Positions 8,645 to 16,610 of a stretch of 64,000 nt of DNA are shown here, piece by piece. The notes below the pieces were generated by a model. That model was given only the letters and a program-made list of their open reading frames with translations, did no database searches and was not told the origin of the DNA. This DNA is from Calditrichia bacterium (GTDB taxonomy: Bacteria > Calditrichota > Calditrichia > RBG-13-44-9 > J075): assembly GCA_028284905.1 (NCBI GenBank), contig JANQQU010000064.1, positions 145,679-209,678 on the forward strand, written 5' to 3'. The position numbers and the translations under genes are program-made. Numbering within the stretch: position 1 is the first letter of the stretch; each line of letters starts with the position of its first letter.

Positions 8645-9679
8645 TCATTCCAATGTAGATAGCTTTTTGGCGATTCTTTTTGCGAAAGTGTCTGAGCCCT
8701 TCCGGGTTAGGTGGCAGATGTCATCAAAGTATATTTTGCCTGGTGGCATTGTTGCTTGCAGATCAATAAGCGTTGTGCCGGGATTCTGCATGGTAAATTG
8801 ACGAATGATTTCGTTGTGGCGGAAGAGAGCGAGACGAACATTCTCCGGCAATCCCCATAACTCAATCGCGGAACGGTGCCGCCCGTAATCCAATTGTCGC
8901 CGTTGAAATTTACGTCGCGTATAATTGTCCGGCATATGATAGGCAAATGTGCCGATGAAAATCTTCTCTTGCTTCTTCTTGGCAATTTCCCTGATAGCTT
9001 GAATATTTTTCTGCAATGCCAGATGAGACCTGACCTGACTACCATATTTAAGCCATCTGGGATTCAGCCTGCCCGGTTCGATTTTCTTAGTTCTGTTTTT
9101 TTCTTCCTGCCATAAAAGCCACCCGAGGCGAATCGTATACGGAAAACTTAACCAGCGCATTTCCGGATGCTGATCGTAGAGGTTCAGCAAGCTATACCAC
9201 TGGTAATAATGGCTGTAATCTTCGCGAAAAAGCTGCGGTGGGCAGTTATTCGTCCGTACCTCATTGATGCCGTGATAAAAGAAAACCGCATCGAAGGGAA
9301 TATGCTGCAGATGCCGATATTTGAAGTAACTGTCCCGGGAAGTATGCCCCTGGGCGGCGGCATTGTGAATGCGGATTTTTTTTCCGGCCATTTCCGATAA
9401 TTGTTTTTTTAGTGCTGTCGGAACATTCCCCCATTCGGGACGCAATACCGAGCCGCCGAGTAATAAAACATCGAAATAATCATCAGCTGCCTCTATCCCG
9501 GCCGCTTCGATAGCGTGTAATTCCGGATAAAAAGTATAGATCGTTTTTTGGGGGGCGAAGAATGGCACATTCTGAGTAACACTCAAATATACCCGGGATG
9601 TTATCTCCAAAAGTAATAGAAGATAGAATAAATATACGATGACTAATTTCCCGCGCAACGCTATCTCCAGGCAGAACAA
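8645..9679 (-). CDS. Membrane-anchored SGNH/GDSL-type hydrolase
   Basis: This 344-residue protein has one N-terminal membrane segment (LVIVYLFYLLLLLEI) and an SGNH-hydrolase domain. Block I is LLLGGSVL with the nucleophilic serine, block II is HNAAAQGHTSRDS, block III is YHGINEVR (N of the oxyanion hole), and block V is FDDICHLT with the catalytic Asp and His. Such enzymes remove acetyl or other acyl groups from sugars, or act as lipases. It converges on the GH78 gene. A role as a pectin deacetylase is possible, but the context does not prove it; O-antigen or exopolysaccharide modification is an alternative. Confidence 0.75.
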   Translation of the reverse strand: MFCLEIALRGKLVIVYLFYLLLLLEITSRVYLSVTQNVPFFAPQKTIYTFYPELHAIEAAGIEAADDYFDVLLLGGSVLRPEWGNVPTALKKQLSEMAGKKIRIHNAAAQGHTSRDSYFKYRHLQHIPFDAVFFYHGINEVRTNNCPPQLFREDYSHYYQWYSLLNLYDQHPEMRWLSFPYTIRLGWLLWQEEKNRTKKIEPGRLNPRWLKYGSQVRSHLALQKNIQAIREIAKKKQEKIFIGTFAYHMPDNYTRRKFQRRQLDYGRHRSAIELWGLPENVRLALFRHNEIIRQFTMQNPGTTLIDLQATMPPGKIYFDDICHLTRKGSDTFAKRIAKKLSTLE

Positions 9680-9727
9680 TGGATTAAATCATGTGAAAAA
9701 TTTAGTATACAAAAGTTCACTTTTTCC

Positions 9728-9756
9728 TTGACTTGCAAGATAAATGTCTGTAAACT
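9728..9756 (+). promoter_or_regulatory. Sigma-70 type promoter
   Basis: TTGACT (9728-9733) and TAAACT (9751-9756) are separated by exactly 17 bases and lie about 70 bases upstream of the ATG at 9825. It also lies just outside the divergent SGNH hydrolase gene. This is the best promoter-like pair in this intergenic region. Confidence 0.5.
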
Positions 9757-9824
9757 TTCCTCAGTTAATAAAGATTTTCAACATAATCATATTTTGCTAT
9801 AAACCAAAATTCAAGGAGTGCAAG

Positions 9825-10322
9825 ATGAGATTATTAGCGATTAGTATGGCTGCATTAATTCTCTTTTGTGTAGTTATAGTCACTGCTCAGGATATGCCGG
9901 CACCACCACCGCCATTAGGGGAAGATGTTACCTGGATGGCTGGAGAATGGGAAGGTTGGTCGAAAGGATCCTGGGGGGAATCCAAGGACTGGATGAGCGC
10001 AGAAGTTGCTTTGAACGGCCAGTTTGTAGTATTCAACTATAAGAGTGCTACAGAAGGTCAGCCGGAATATAACGGCATGGGTTGCCTGACTATGAAAGGT
10101 GAGACGATGACCGGTTATTGGATCGATGTATTTCGAACCATGTCTTATGGAGAAGGCAAGATGAAAGGGAATACAACCAAGATGGTTTGGGAAGACGAGA
10201 ACGGGAAAATGACGCGTGTTACCGAAAAAATCAGCAATGATAAATTTAAAGTGACGGTTAAAATGCCTGGCCCTGATGGTGCAATGATGGAATCTGTTTC
10301 AGAGATGACTCGGGTGAAATAA
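9825..10322 (+). CDS. Secreted DUF1579-like protein
   Basis: The start is set at 9825 because AAGGAG lies 7 bases upstream and the protein then begins with a clean signal peptide (MRLLAISMAALILFCVVIVTA). An in-frame ATG at 9744 would place AT-rich non-coding sequence in front. The mature ~145-residue domain opens with WMAGEWEGW and continues with alternating beta strands (TGYWIDVFRT, MTRVTEKISN), which resembles the lipocalin-like DUF1579 family. Its function is unknown. The gene stands alone, with a promoter in front and a strong terminator behind. Confidence 0.7.
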   Translation: MRLLAISMAALILFCVVIVTAQDMPAPPPPLGEDVTWMAGEWEGWSKGSWGESKDWMSAEVALNGQFVVFNYKSATEGQPEYNGMGCLTMKGETMTGYWIDVFRTMSYGEGKMKGNTTKMVWEDENGKMTRVTEKISNDKFKVTVKMPGPDGAMMESVSEMTRVK

Positions 10323-10351
10323 ATTACTACTGCCTTTTTTCTTCTTTTATT

Positions 10352-10390
10352 GCCCCGATTGCGTCTTTGACACGATCGGGGCATTTTTTT
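10352..10390 (+). terminator. Rho-independent terminator
   Basis: GCCCCGAT and ATCGGGGC form an 8-bp stem, extended by partial pairing of the loop, followed by ATTTTTTT. It lies 30 bases after the stop of the DUF1579-like gene. Confidence 0.85.
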
Positions 10391-10445
10391 GAAACGCCTT
10401 TGGCGTAATTCTCCCCCATTACCGCGAAGCGGTTCCATATGGAAC

Positions 10446-10474
10446 CCCAATGTCCCCGCGAGGGGAACATTGGG
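10446..10474. repeat. Hairpin between convergent genes
   Basis: CCCAATGTCCCC and GGGGAACATTGGG form a stem around GCGA with one bulged A. It is preceded by several small palindromes (CGCCTTTGGCG, CCGCGAAGCGG, TTCCATATGGAA). It lies between the DUF1579-like gene and the convergent ABC transporter gene. There is no T-run on either strand, so it is not a classical terminator. Confidence 0.55.
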
Positions 10475-10505
10475 TATTCATCTCCAAAAATCCATCTAAT
10501 AAATA

Positions 10506-12368
10506 TTACCGATAACCTTCCGCCTGCAAATTAAACAATTCCGCATAGCGCCCATCAAGGTCGAGTAACTCCTCGTGCGTACCCAGCTCCAACACACCGC
10601 CATTCTCCAGCACCAAAATACGATCGGCCATCCGCACTGTCGAAAAGCGATGGGAAATTAGCACTGCGCTTTTCCCACGGGTAAGCTCGGTAAAACGTTG
10701 AAAGACTTCATGCTCGGAGCGGGCATCGAGAGCTGCGGTCGGTTCGTCGAGAATTAGCAACTGGGCATCACGGATATATGCACGTGCCAGGGCAATCTTT
10801 TGCCATTGGCCTCCGGAAAGATTGGTGCCATTATCAAAACGGCGACTAAGCATCTGTTCGTAGCCATCATCAAGTTTTTCGATAACTGTATGGGCGAGGC
10901 TCTTCCAGGCGGCATCTTCGATCCGTGGTTGATCCTCCAGGGCAGTAATTCGTCCAACGGCAATGTTCTCCCGAGCGGTAAAATGATATTGCACGAAGTC
11001 CTGGAAAATAATCCCGATTTCTTTCCGGAGCTCCTTCGGATCATATTCTTTTAAGTCAACACCATCGAGTAAAATACGGCCTTCGCTGGGATCATACAAT
11101 CTGGCAAGCAGTTTAACTAATGTTGTTTTACCGGCGCCATTTTCTCCGACCAGGGCCATCTTTTCCCCGGGCGGCAGTTCGAAAGAGACATGTCGCAGTA
11201 CCCACTTATTCGTATTCGGGTATTTGAATCCAACATTCTCGAAAACGATTCCCTGCTGAATTGGCCGGGGCACCGGTTTTGCATTCGCCTGGGCAACAAT
11301 TCGTGGCTCGATTTCGAAAAATTCGAATAAGTCTTTCAGATAAAGTGCACCATCAGCAATCGTAGTAAAGCGGAAAAGAATACTGGTGAGGCGGCTACGA
11401 ACCCGCGAAAATGAACCGGTCAGAAATGTGAGGTCACCAATAGTGATGATACCGTTAACCGTTTGAATAGCGATCAAAGCATAAGCGATATAATACCCAG
11501 CACTGGAAATTGCTGCAAGAAAGGTACCCCATATAGCCCTCCGTGTCGACAACGAGCGATTTTCGTTGTAGTAATCCATCGACAACTTTTCATAGCGGTC
11601 ACTGATATAATCCGAGAGGCCGAATATTTTCACTTCCTTGGCGTAGCGATCATTCACCCCGGTATAACGAAGATAATCGAGCATTCGCCGCTCCGGCGTC
11701 CAGCTCATCATTAATGAATAAGTGTGGCGATTGAAATGATTCTCGCCGATAAAACCGGGAATAATCGTAACGATCAAAACGAGTATCAGCCAGGGATTGA
11801 ATACAATCAACCCGGTGGCCAGAAAAGCAATGGTGATACTATCCTGAATTTGCTGCATCATTTGATTCATCAGACGCACCCGTCCGTTGGTTTGCCGGCG
11901 GGCCCGTTCGATCTTGTCGTAAAAATCTGCATCTTCAAAAAACTCCAGATCCATCTCCGCCGACTTTTTAATGAGCCGAATTGATGTCACCTGGCTGAAA
12001 AGATCTCCCAACAAACTATTCAGAAGTGAGAGAATTCTTCCTAGTAAATCAGAAAACAGAACAACTAATAACTCAAGGACGATGAGTTGCCAGAGATAGT
12101 TCATATCTCCGCCGCCGGCATTGTAGAGCACGACAATCTTATCAATAATTAATTTACCGATATACAATTGGGTTAACGGCACTGCAGCTGTAATCAGCCG
12201 CAAAATCATACCGGTTATCGTCATCCAGCGACTGGTTTCCCAGATGAGCTTGAGCAGCTTGGGTAAATTCCTTAAGGCGTCCAGCCGCTCCTGCATTGTC
12301 GGTAAATCTTCCTTGGGTTTGTTACTTTTAAGTCCCAGCAAACGGGAAATAAAAGTGGATTTCGTCAT
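10506..12368 (-). CDS. ABC exporter, fused permease and ATPase
   Basis: This 620-residue half-transporter has an N-terminal type I exporter membrane domain (about residues 40-330, with helices such as MILRLITAAVPLTQLYIG) and a C-terminal nucleotide-binding domain. Walker A is GENGAGKTTL, the Q-loop is IFQDFVQYHF, the signature is LSGGQWQK, Walker B is LLILDEPTAAL, and the switch histidine is in ISHRFST. It should work as a homodimer exporting a lipid, peptide or drug; the substrate cannot be read from sequence. GGAG precedes the ATG at a good distance. No partner gene is adjacent. Confidence 0.9.
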   Translation of the reverse strand: MTKSTFISRLLGLKSNKPKEDLPTMQERLDALRNLPKLLKLIWETSRWMTITGMILRLITAAVPLTQLYIGKLIIDKIVVLYNAGGGDMNYLWQLIVLELLVVLFSDLLGRILSLLNSLLGDLFSQVTSIRLIKKSAEMDLEFFEDADFYDKIERARRQTNGRVRLMNQMMQQIQDSITIAFLATGLIVFNPWLILVLIVTIIPGFIGENHFNRHTYSLMMSWTPERRMLDYLRYTGVNDRYAKEVKIFGLSDYISDRYEKLSMDYYNENRSLSTRRAIWGTFLAAISSAGYYIAYALIAIQTVNGIITIGDLTFLTGSFSRVRSRLTSILFRFTTIADGALYLKDLFEFFEIEPRIVAQANAKPVPRPIQQGIVFENVGFKYPNTNKWVLRHVSFELPPGEKMALVGENGAGKTTLVKLLARLYDPSEGRILLDGVDLKEYDPKELRKEIGIIFQDFVQYHFTARENIAVGRITALEDQPRIEDAAWKSLAHTVIEKLDDGYEQMLSRRFDNGTNLSGGQWQKIALARAYIRDAQLLILDEPTAALDARSEHEVFQRFTELTRGKSAVLISHRFSTVRMADRILVLENGGVLELGTHEELLDLDGRYAELFNLQAEGYR

Positions 12369-12491
12369 ACGAACTCCTTTCGATAAGTGATTGTTATGTA
12401 TCGTTTATATGATAAGTGGGCCAAATATATGTGCGCTATCTTTTCTAAGGAGAAAAGTAACATGGGAAATAAAACACAAAAGTATGCGATG

Positions 12492-13169
12492 CTATTTTTG
12501 AATAGACATCTCCATTGCCAGTGTTTCTAATACTTCCGAATTTAATTTGTGAGTGCCGCTAAAGCGAATATTGCGAAAACGGATGCCATGTGTATTCAGC
12601 AAGGTTTCCTGTTTCTCGATTATTGCCGGACGGGCATACTCATCCTGATCACCCAATACCAGGGTTAGGTTTAAGCGATTAAATAATGGGTGGCATGCTG
12701 CTAAATCCAACTCGGGTGGCAACATACCAGCCCATAGAATTAAACGATCTGCGTTAATGTCGCCGCGAGTAATCCAGCGGGAAACAGTGGCAGTGCCCTG
12801 GGAAAACCCCAATGCTGTTACTTTTACCTGCTCCCGGGGAATCCGGTTAAAAATTTCCCGGGAGATTTTATCTAAATATTTGATATAATCTTCAATTTCA
12901 TTCAGGCGATCTTCTTTGGTCATCCAGGTTGCGCCGACGCGGCGCCCACCCGGGCCATCGAGGTAAAAGCGTGATAATCCTTCCGGAACAACGACGAGAC
13001 GTTCTTTTGAAGCGATATGAGAAAAATGACGCGCAAAATATTCTGCTAACTGGCCGTATCCATGGCAGGCAAACCAGACTTCACGGGTGGCGGGGCACGC
13101 TGTTCCTAAGGTATAATAGCGGGCGGTACGAGGAGTGACTATAGCATTTGGTGTTATTTGATTTGTCAT
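12492..13169 (-). CDS. Alpha/beta hydrolase, carboxylesterase-like
   Basis: This 225-residue cytosolic protein has the fold of the phospholipase/carboxylesterase family. The oxyanion region is ACHGYGQ, the nucleophile elbow is GFSQG (Ser), the acid is in GDQDEY, and the catalytic histidine is in SGTHKLN. There is no signal peptide. The substrate is unknown; small esters or acyl-proteins are usual for the family. No clear ribosome-binding site precedes the ATG. It lies upstream of the ABC exporter on the same strand with about 120 bases between, so linkage is uncertain. Confidence 0.8.
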   Translation of the reverse strand: MTNQITPNAIVTPRTARYYTLGTACPATREVWFACHGYGQLAEYFARHFSHIASKERLVVVPEGLSRFYLDGPGGRRVGATWMTKEDRLNEIEDYIKYLDKISREIFNRIPREQVKVTALGFSQGTATVSRWITRGDINADRLILWAGMLPPELDLAACHPLFNRLNLTLVLGDQDEYARPAIIEKQETLLNTHGIRFRNIRFSGTHKLNSEVLETLAMEMSIQK

Positions 13170-13261
13170 AATTTTGTTGTCAATTTTCTTGCAGCTGAGT
13201 ACTTAGCGCTTTTTTAACATTTTTTGTTTGCGAAAAATTTTTATCATCTGACTTCTATTCA

Positions 13262-13966
13262 TTACTGCGGATTTGTTGCAAAAACAGTCAGCTCGGTAAT
13301 AAATCCACGATGATGCATTTCCAGGGTCGCACAGATCGCATGAGCGATGTCTTCCGAATGCAACTTGGTCGGATTATAAATCCGTGCTTCCCGTCCGGAA
13401 TTAATGACAAAATCTGTTTGTACTTCGCTAGGATTAACAAGTATGACCCGGACATTATGCTTGCGCAATTCTCCCTGCCAGCACTGCGTCATTGCTTTCA
13501 GAGCAAATTTGGTCGCGGAATAAGCAGTGCCGCCGGGAAAGCCCTTTAAGCCGGCGGTTGAAGAAATATTGATGATGTCACCGCTATTTTGTGCTTTAAA
13601 CATCTTCGCCGCTTCCCGGGCCATTAACATCGCACCGGTAACATTGGTAGCAAAAACCTGGTTGAATTTATCGACATCCATATTTTCCAGCATATCAAAA
13701 TAGCCATAGCCGGCATTGTTAATCAGCGAATCCAGGCGACCGTGCTTCTTCTGAATATACTCGAAAATCCGCAGCACATCTGCTTCCTTGGAGACATCTC
13801 CTGCGATGGTATCGACGCCTAAAGCTGCGCCGGCCTTTTCGAGTTTTTCCGGGTTGCGGGCGTTGATAATTACCGTTGCGCCTTTATCCTTTAATTGTTT
13901 GGCGGTTTCCAATCCAATACCTGCACTGGCGCCGGTGATCAAAATGACCTTGTCTTTTGAACTCAT
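13262..13966 (-). CDS. Short-chain dehydrogenase/reductase
   Basis: This 234-residue classical SDR has the cofactor motif TGASAGIG, the structural NNAGYG, a catalytic serine in ISSTAG, and the YSATK catalytic Tyr/Lys pair. An arginine or asparagine after strand beta2 (NARNPEK) suggests NADPH preference. It resembles FabG-like and YdfG-like reductases, but the substrate is not predictable. AGAGG lies upstream of the ATG. It is oriented like the esterase gene, 92 bases upstream of it. Confidence 0.88.
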   Translation of the reverse strand: MSSKDKVILITGASAGIGLETAKQLKDKGATVIINARNPEKLEKAGAALGVDTIAGDVSKEADVLRIFEYIQKKHGRLDSLINNAGYGYFDMLENMDVDKFNQVFATNVTGAMLMAREAAKMFKAQNSGDIINISSTAGLKGFPGGTAYSATKFALKAMTQCWQGELRKHNVRVILVNPSEVQTDFVINSGREARIYNPTKLHSEDIAHAICATLEMHHRGFITELTVFATNPQ

Positions 13967-14254
13967 GGCATTTAACCTCTGTCGTTAAGATAGAATTGAT
14001 ATGATGTTTTTCTCAGAATAATCAGATTTGTGTTGAAAATTTCGGAAAGAAGTAATATGCGCTTAAATTCAATTGGCATACCCAAATTTAATTAAAAAAA
14101 CTTGAAATCTAGCATCTTTTTAAAATTATTGTAACGAGCGGTCTAATGGAGGGATCAAAAGTATGTTAGACATGAAAAGTATGAGGGGAAAGGATCGCAG
14201 CTGTTAACAGCATAAATCAAAACAAACTTTCCATTAATTGATAAGGAGTAAGAT

Positions 14255-14671
14255 ATGAGTGATAAAATCAAAAAAAGCGAAGCGGAATGGAAAGCGCAAT
14301 TAACACCGGAACAATATCGTATTACCCGCCAAAAAGGCACGGAACGCGCTTTTACCGGGGAGTACAATGAAAATAAAGGCACTGGTAAATATCATTGTGT
14401 TTGTTGCGGCGCTGAATTGTTTAACTCTAATGAGAAGTATGATTCGGGTAGTGGTTGGCCAAGTTTTTGGGATGTTGCTGATTCCGAAAATGTCGGAGAA
14501 AACCACGATGCCAGTCATGGCATGATTCGCACTGAAGTTGTTTGCAGTAATTGCGATGCTCACCTGGGCCATGTTTTTCCCGATGGTCCAAAACCAACCG
14601 GGCTACGTTACTGCATAAATTCTGCTTCATTGAAATTTAAGAAAAACGAAGGCAATGCAGATAAAGAATAA
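14255..14671 (+). CDS. msrB: Peptide-methionine (R)-S-oxide reductase MsrB
   Basis: This 138-residue enzyme reduces the R epimer of methionine sulfoxide in proteins. The structural zinc site is formed by the two CxxC pairs, CVCCG and CSNCD. The catalytic cysteine is in RYCINSASL, an ordinary TGC here, not selenocysteine. GWPSFWD and [10 protein letters not shown] are family hallmarks. Length is standard and there is no signal peptide, so it is cytoplasmic. AAGGAG lies 7 bases before the ATG. It stands alone between a 290-base upstream gap and a terminator, and is close to a second thiol/selenol redox gene. Confidence 0.96.
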   Translation: MSDKIKKSEAEWKAQLTPEQYRITRQKGTERAFTGEYNENKGTGKYHCVCCGAELFNSNEKYDSGSGWPSFWDVADSENVGENHDASHGMIRTEVVCSNCDAHLGHVFPDGPKPTGLRYCINSASLKFKKNEGNADKE

Positions 14672-14690
14672 TTGAATTGTTTGAAAGAAG

Positions 14691-14730
14691 ATGCCGGATA
14701 CTGATAGAAATGTGTCCGGTATTTAATTTT
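14691..14730 (+). terminator. Rho-independent terminator after msrB
   Basis: ATGCCGGATAC pairs with GTGTCCGGTAT (two G-T wobbles) around a ~10-base loop and is followed by TTAATTTTT. It begins 20 bases after the msrB stop codon. Confidence 0.65.
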
Positions 14731-14732
14731 TG

Positions 14733-14878
14733 GGTAGTGCTACATCGTTAATGCTGAGTGTTCTTTTCGCTGTCATCGCGAGGAGTGCAGCGACGAAGCG
14801 ATCTCCCTGTAAATACTCATAGCAGAGATTGCTTCGGCAAAAAGATACCTCGCAATGACATTTCTGCTAGCATTAACC
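14733..14878. repeat. MITE-like palindromic repeat, copy B
   Basis: This 146-base relative of the element at 1366-1521 keeps the GTCATCGCGAGG and CCTCGCAATGAC arms and the GCTTCGGCAAAAAG segment. Its ends (GGTAGTGCTA and GCATTAACC) are degenerate. It sits between msrB and the convergent selenoprotein gene and carries no genes. Confidence 0.8.
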
Positions 14879-14904
14879 TTTTATCTCCACCAATTTTTGT
14901 AAAC

Positions 14905-15450
14905 CTAATCCTCGAAACTTTCCTCTAACTCAACCCCTAATCCATCTGCCAGGCGATTAACAAATGCATAATACCCGGCGACCTGATTGATATCAAGAAT
15001 ATCAGCATCGGCAAAACCGGCCTGGCGTAAATCTTCCACATCCTCGCGAACCATCTCCCATGGTTCGATCGTTAATTTTGCGACATAATCAAGCATTGCC
15101 CGATCGTTTGCTGCCAGCGTGGCCTGTTGATAGTCCTTCTTTAGTTGCTGCACCAAATTATCATCTTTTGTAAGCCGACGGAGGCCCGCTCCGTGATGTG
15201 CCATTCAGTAATGACATTTGTTGATACTGGAAACGACCACTGCAATCATTTCCCGCTGCGTGCGGCTGAGGCCGGATTTTCCGCGCATCAAGGTTTTATA
15301 AAACTCGAAATGCCTGGTAAGGGAAGGAGGATTGAGGCTGTGAATCTTAAGGATGTTATCGACGATACCCTCACTATTGGTAAGCTTATCGTAAAGCGCT
15401 TTCAGTTTTCCGCTGGCATCCGTTTCATTGATCATTTTAATCCAGGCCAT
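14905..15450 (-). CDS. Peroxidase-related AhpD-like protein, probable selenoprotein (TGA = Sec)
   Basis: Two abutting same-frame open stretches (81 and 99 residues) are separated only by one TGA at 15205-15207. Read through, they form one 181-residue protein of the carboxymuconolactone decarboxylase / AhpD superfamily, peroxidase-related subgroup. The active-site region reads REMIAVVVSSINKCHY, then TGA, then MAHHG. In this family the motif is normally CxYC followed by a histidine, so the TGA stands exactly at the second redox cysteine (residue 82, after C79; E67, H85 and H86 conserved). Protein similarity continues smoothly after it to YYAFVNRLADGLG. Selenocysteine is the simplest reading; CxxU AhpD-like selenoproteins are known. 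AAGGA lies 8 bases before the ATG. A nonsense mutation or sequencing error is the alternative; no sel genes lie in the window. Confidence 0.8.
15178..15194 (-). promoter_or_regulatory. Candidate bacterial SECIS hairpin
   Basis: In the mRNA of the preceding entry, ten bases after the TGA, ACGGAG and CTCCGT form a perfect 6-bp stem closing the loop CGGGC. The loop starts 16 bases after the TGA and has guanines at its second to fourth positions. This fits my recollection of bacterial SECIS elements, where a short stem shortly after UGA presents a G-containing loop to SelB. The hairpin also codes for HGAGLR, so coding constraint alone cannot be excluded. Confidence 0.55.
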
Positions 15451-15480
15451 GATTGATCCTTCTTGTTAGGTGAGGTGAAG

Positions 15481-15556
15481 AAGTGAGTGAAAATGAGCAA
15501 ATGGGCAAATGGGCAAATGAACAACTCTGAACTTTGAACGCTAAACTCTGAACTCC
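15481..15556. repeat. Heptamer/octamer repeat array
   Basis: Between the selenoprotein gene and the M28 peptidase gene there are octamers (GGGCAAAT twice, plus variants) followed by 7-base units AACTCTG, AACTTTG, AACGCTA, AACTCTG and AACTCC. It has no coding capacity and resembles the longer heptamer arrays at 53779, 55727 and 59776. Confidence 0.6.
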
Positions 15557-15558
15557 AT

Positions 15559-16590
15559 TCACTCTTCTGTTGGATAGAGTACTTCCAGCAATACGTCGCC
15601 GATCATTTGGAGGCTTTGCGGGCTGCATTTATCCGGCGTGTCTGCAGTGGTATGCCAGTATTCATAATCAAAATCGATAATGTCTATTACCGGAATGCCT
15701 TTTTCCAGAAATGGGTAATGATCGTCGATAATTGGGTCTGAGAGTGAATCTGAAAAAACGTCAAGATTTAATTTGCGAGCGGCCTTCCAAACCCGATCGA
15801 CCACCTGCGGCGCGTAATAATTAGAGTAGGCTTCCTTTTTGATCTTCAGATCTTTATCCCCGATCATATCGAGCAAAATACCGTATCGGGGGCGATAGGA
15901 AGTTTGGGTATTGGCAAAATGATTAGCGCCGATACAGAAGGGCATCAGGGAATCACTGTCTATGGCAGCGCCGTAATCTCCGGCATCTTCCAGATCAAAG
16001 AGGATAATATCGACCCCGAAATCCAGAGGAAACTGCTCGAGGATACGCGCCATTTCCAATAATACCGCAACCCCGGAAGCGCCATCATTTGCGCCGGGAA
16101 CCGGCTGGTCGTGCAATGTGCTGTCCGGATCTTTATCAGCGAATTGCCGGGTATCCCAATGGGCGCATAACATGACCCGATAATTGAGTTTCGGTGTAAG
16201 GTTAAAAGAGGCGACAATATTTCTACCATCATATACAATGCTGCTGTCTCTTTTATCGGTATAATTGAAACGGTTTTCAACCACGCGATCGCTAAATTTG
16301 CCGAGTTCGGAAACGAGAAAATCTCCACAGGCTTTATGCCCCGGTGAACCGGGAAATCGCGGTCCAAAATCGCATTGTTGTTCAAGATATTGAAATGCAC
16401 GGTTTCCGTCGAAAACAGGTGCTGCAAAAGGATTAAAAACATACAGCAAAACCGCGAGTAACAAGATAAGGGAAACTGCCAGAGATATGAGCATCCGCCG
16501 GGAGAGTAATGGTGCTTGCTTTTTCGGGCTCGCTTTTTTAGAAGGGCGGGGTGTTGGCTTACTTGCCTTGCGGGAGGGCTTTCGTTTCAT
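15559..16590 (-). CDS. M28 zinc peptidase / glutaminyl cyclase-like, membrane-anchored
   Basis: This 343-residue protein has a very basic N-terminus rich in KPS, one membrane helix (ISLAVSLILLLAVLLYVF), and an M28 domain facing outward. Zinc-site motifs are in order: CAHWDTR (His), GANDGASG (Asp), DLEDAGDYG (Glu), LDMIGD (Asp) and EYWHTTADT (His). The order, the short length and the FDLED in place of FDGED resemble animal and bacterial glutaminyl-peptide cyclotransferases, which form N-terminal pyroglutamate. Aminopeptidase activity is the alternative. It starts the long minus-strand run of hydrolases. Confidence 0.82.
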   Translation of the reverse strand: MKRKPSRKASKPTPRPSKKASPKKQAPLLSRRMLISLAVSLILLLAVLLYVFNPFAAPVFDGNRAFQYLEQQCDFGPRFPGSPGHKACGDFLVSELGKFSDRVVENRFNYTDKRDSSIVYDGRNIVASFNLTPKLNYRVMLCAHWDTRQFADKDPDSTLHDQPVPGANDGASGVAVLLEMARILEQFPLDFGVDIILFDLEDAGDYGAAIDSDSLMPFCIGANHFANTQTSYRPRYGILLDMIGDKDLKIKKEAYSNYYAPQVVDRVWKAARKLNLDVFSDSLSDPIIDDHYPFLEKGIPVIDIIDFDYEYWHTTADTPDKCSPQSLQMIGDVLLEVLYPTEE

Positions 16591-16610
16591 AATATTCGAT
16601 CCGGTTGCTG

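Noticed and set aside
14163..14207. 14-codon frame with GGAGGG upstream, before msrB
   Set aside because: Very short, with hydrophilic content and no sign of conservation; the strong site may be chance in an AT-rich gap. It could be a leader but evidence is too thin.
14905..15204. Separate 99-codon gene starting at the ATG after the TGA
   Set aside because: No ribosome-binding site lies at the right distance, it would begin in the middle of the active-site helix, and the frame continues directly from the upstream part, so read-through of the TGA is preferred.
14733..15450. Nonsense pseudogene reading of the AhpD-like gene
   Set aside because: A single stop at exactly the redox cysteine position, no other damage and a hairpin downstream make decay less likely than Sec, though not excluded.
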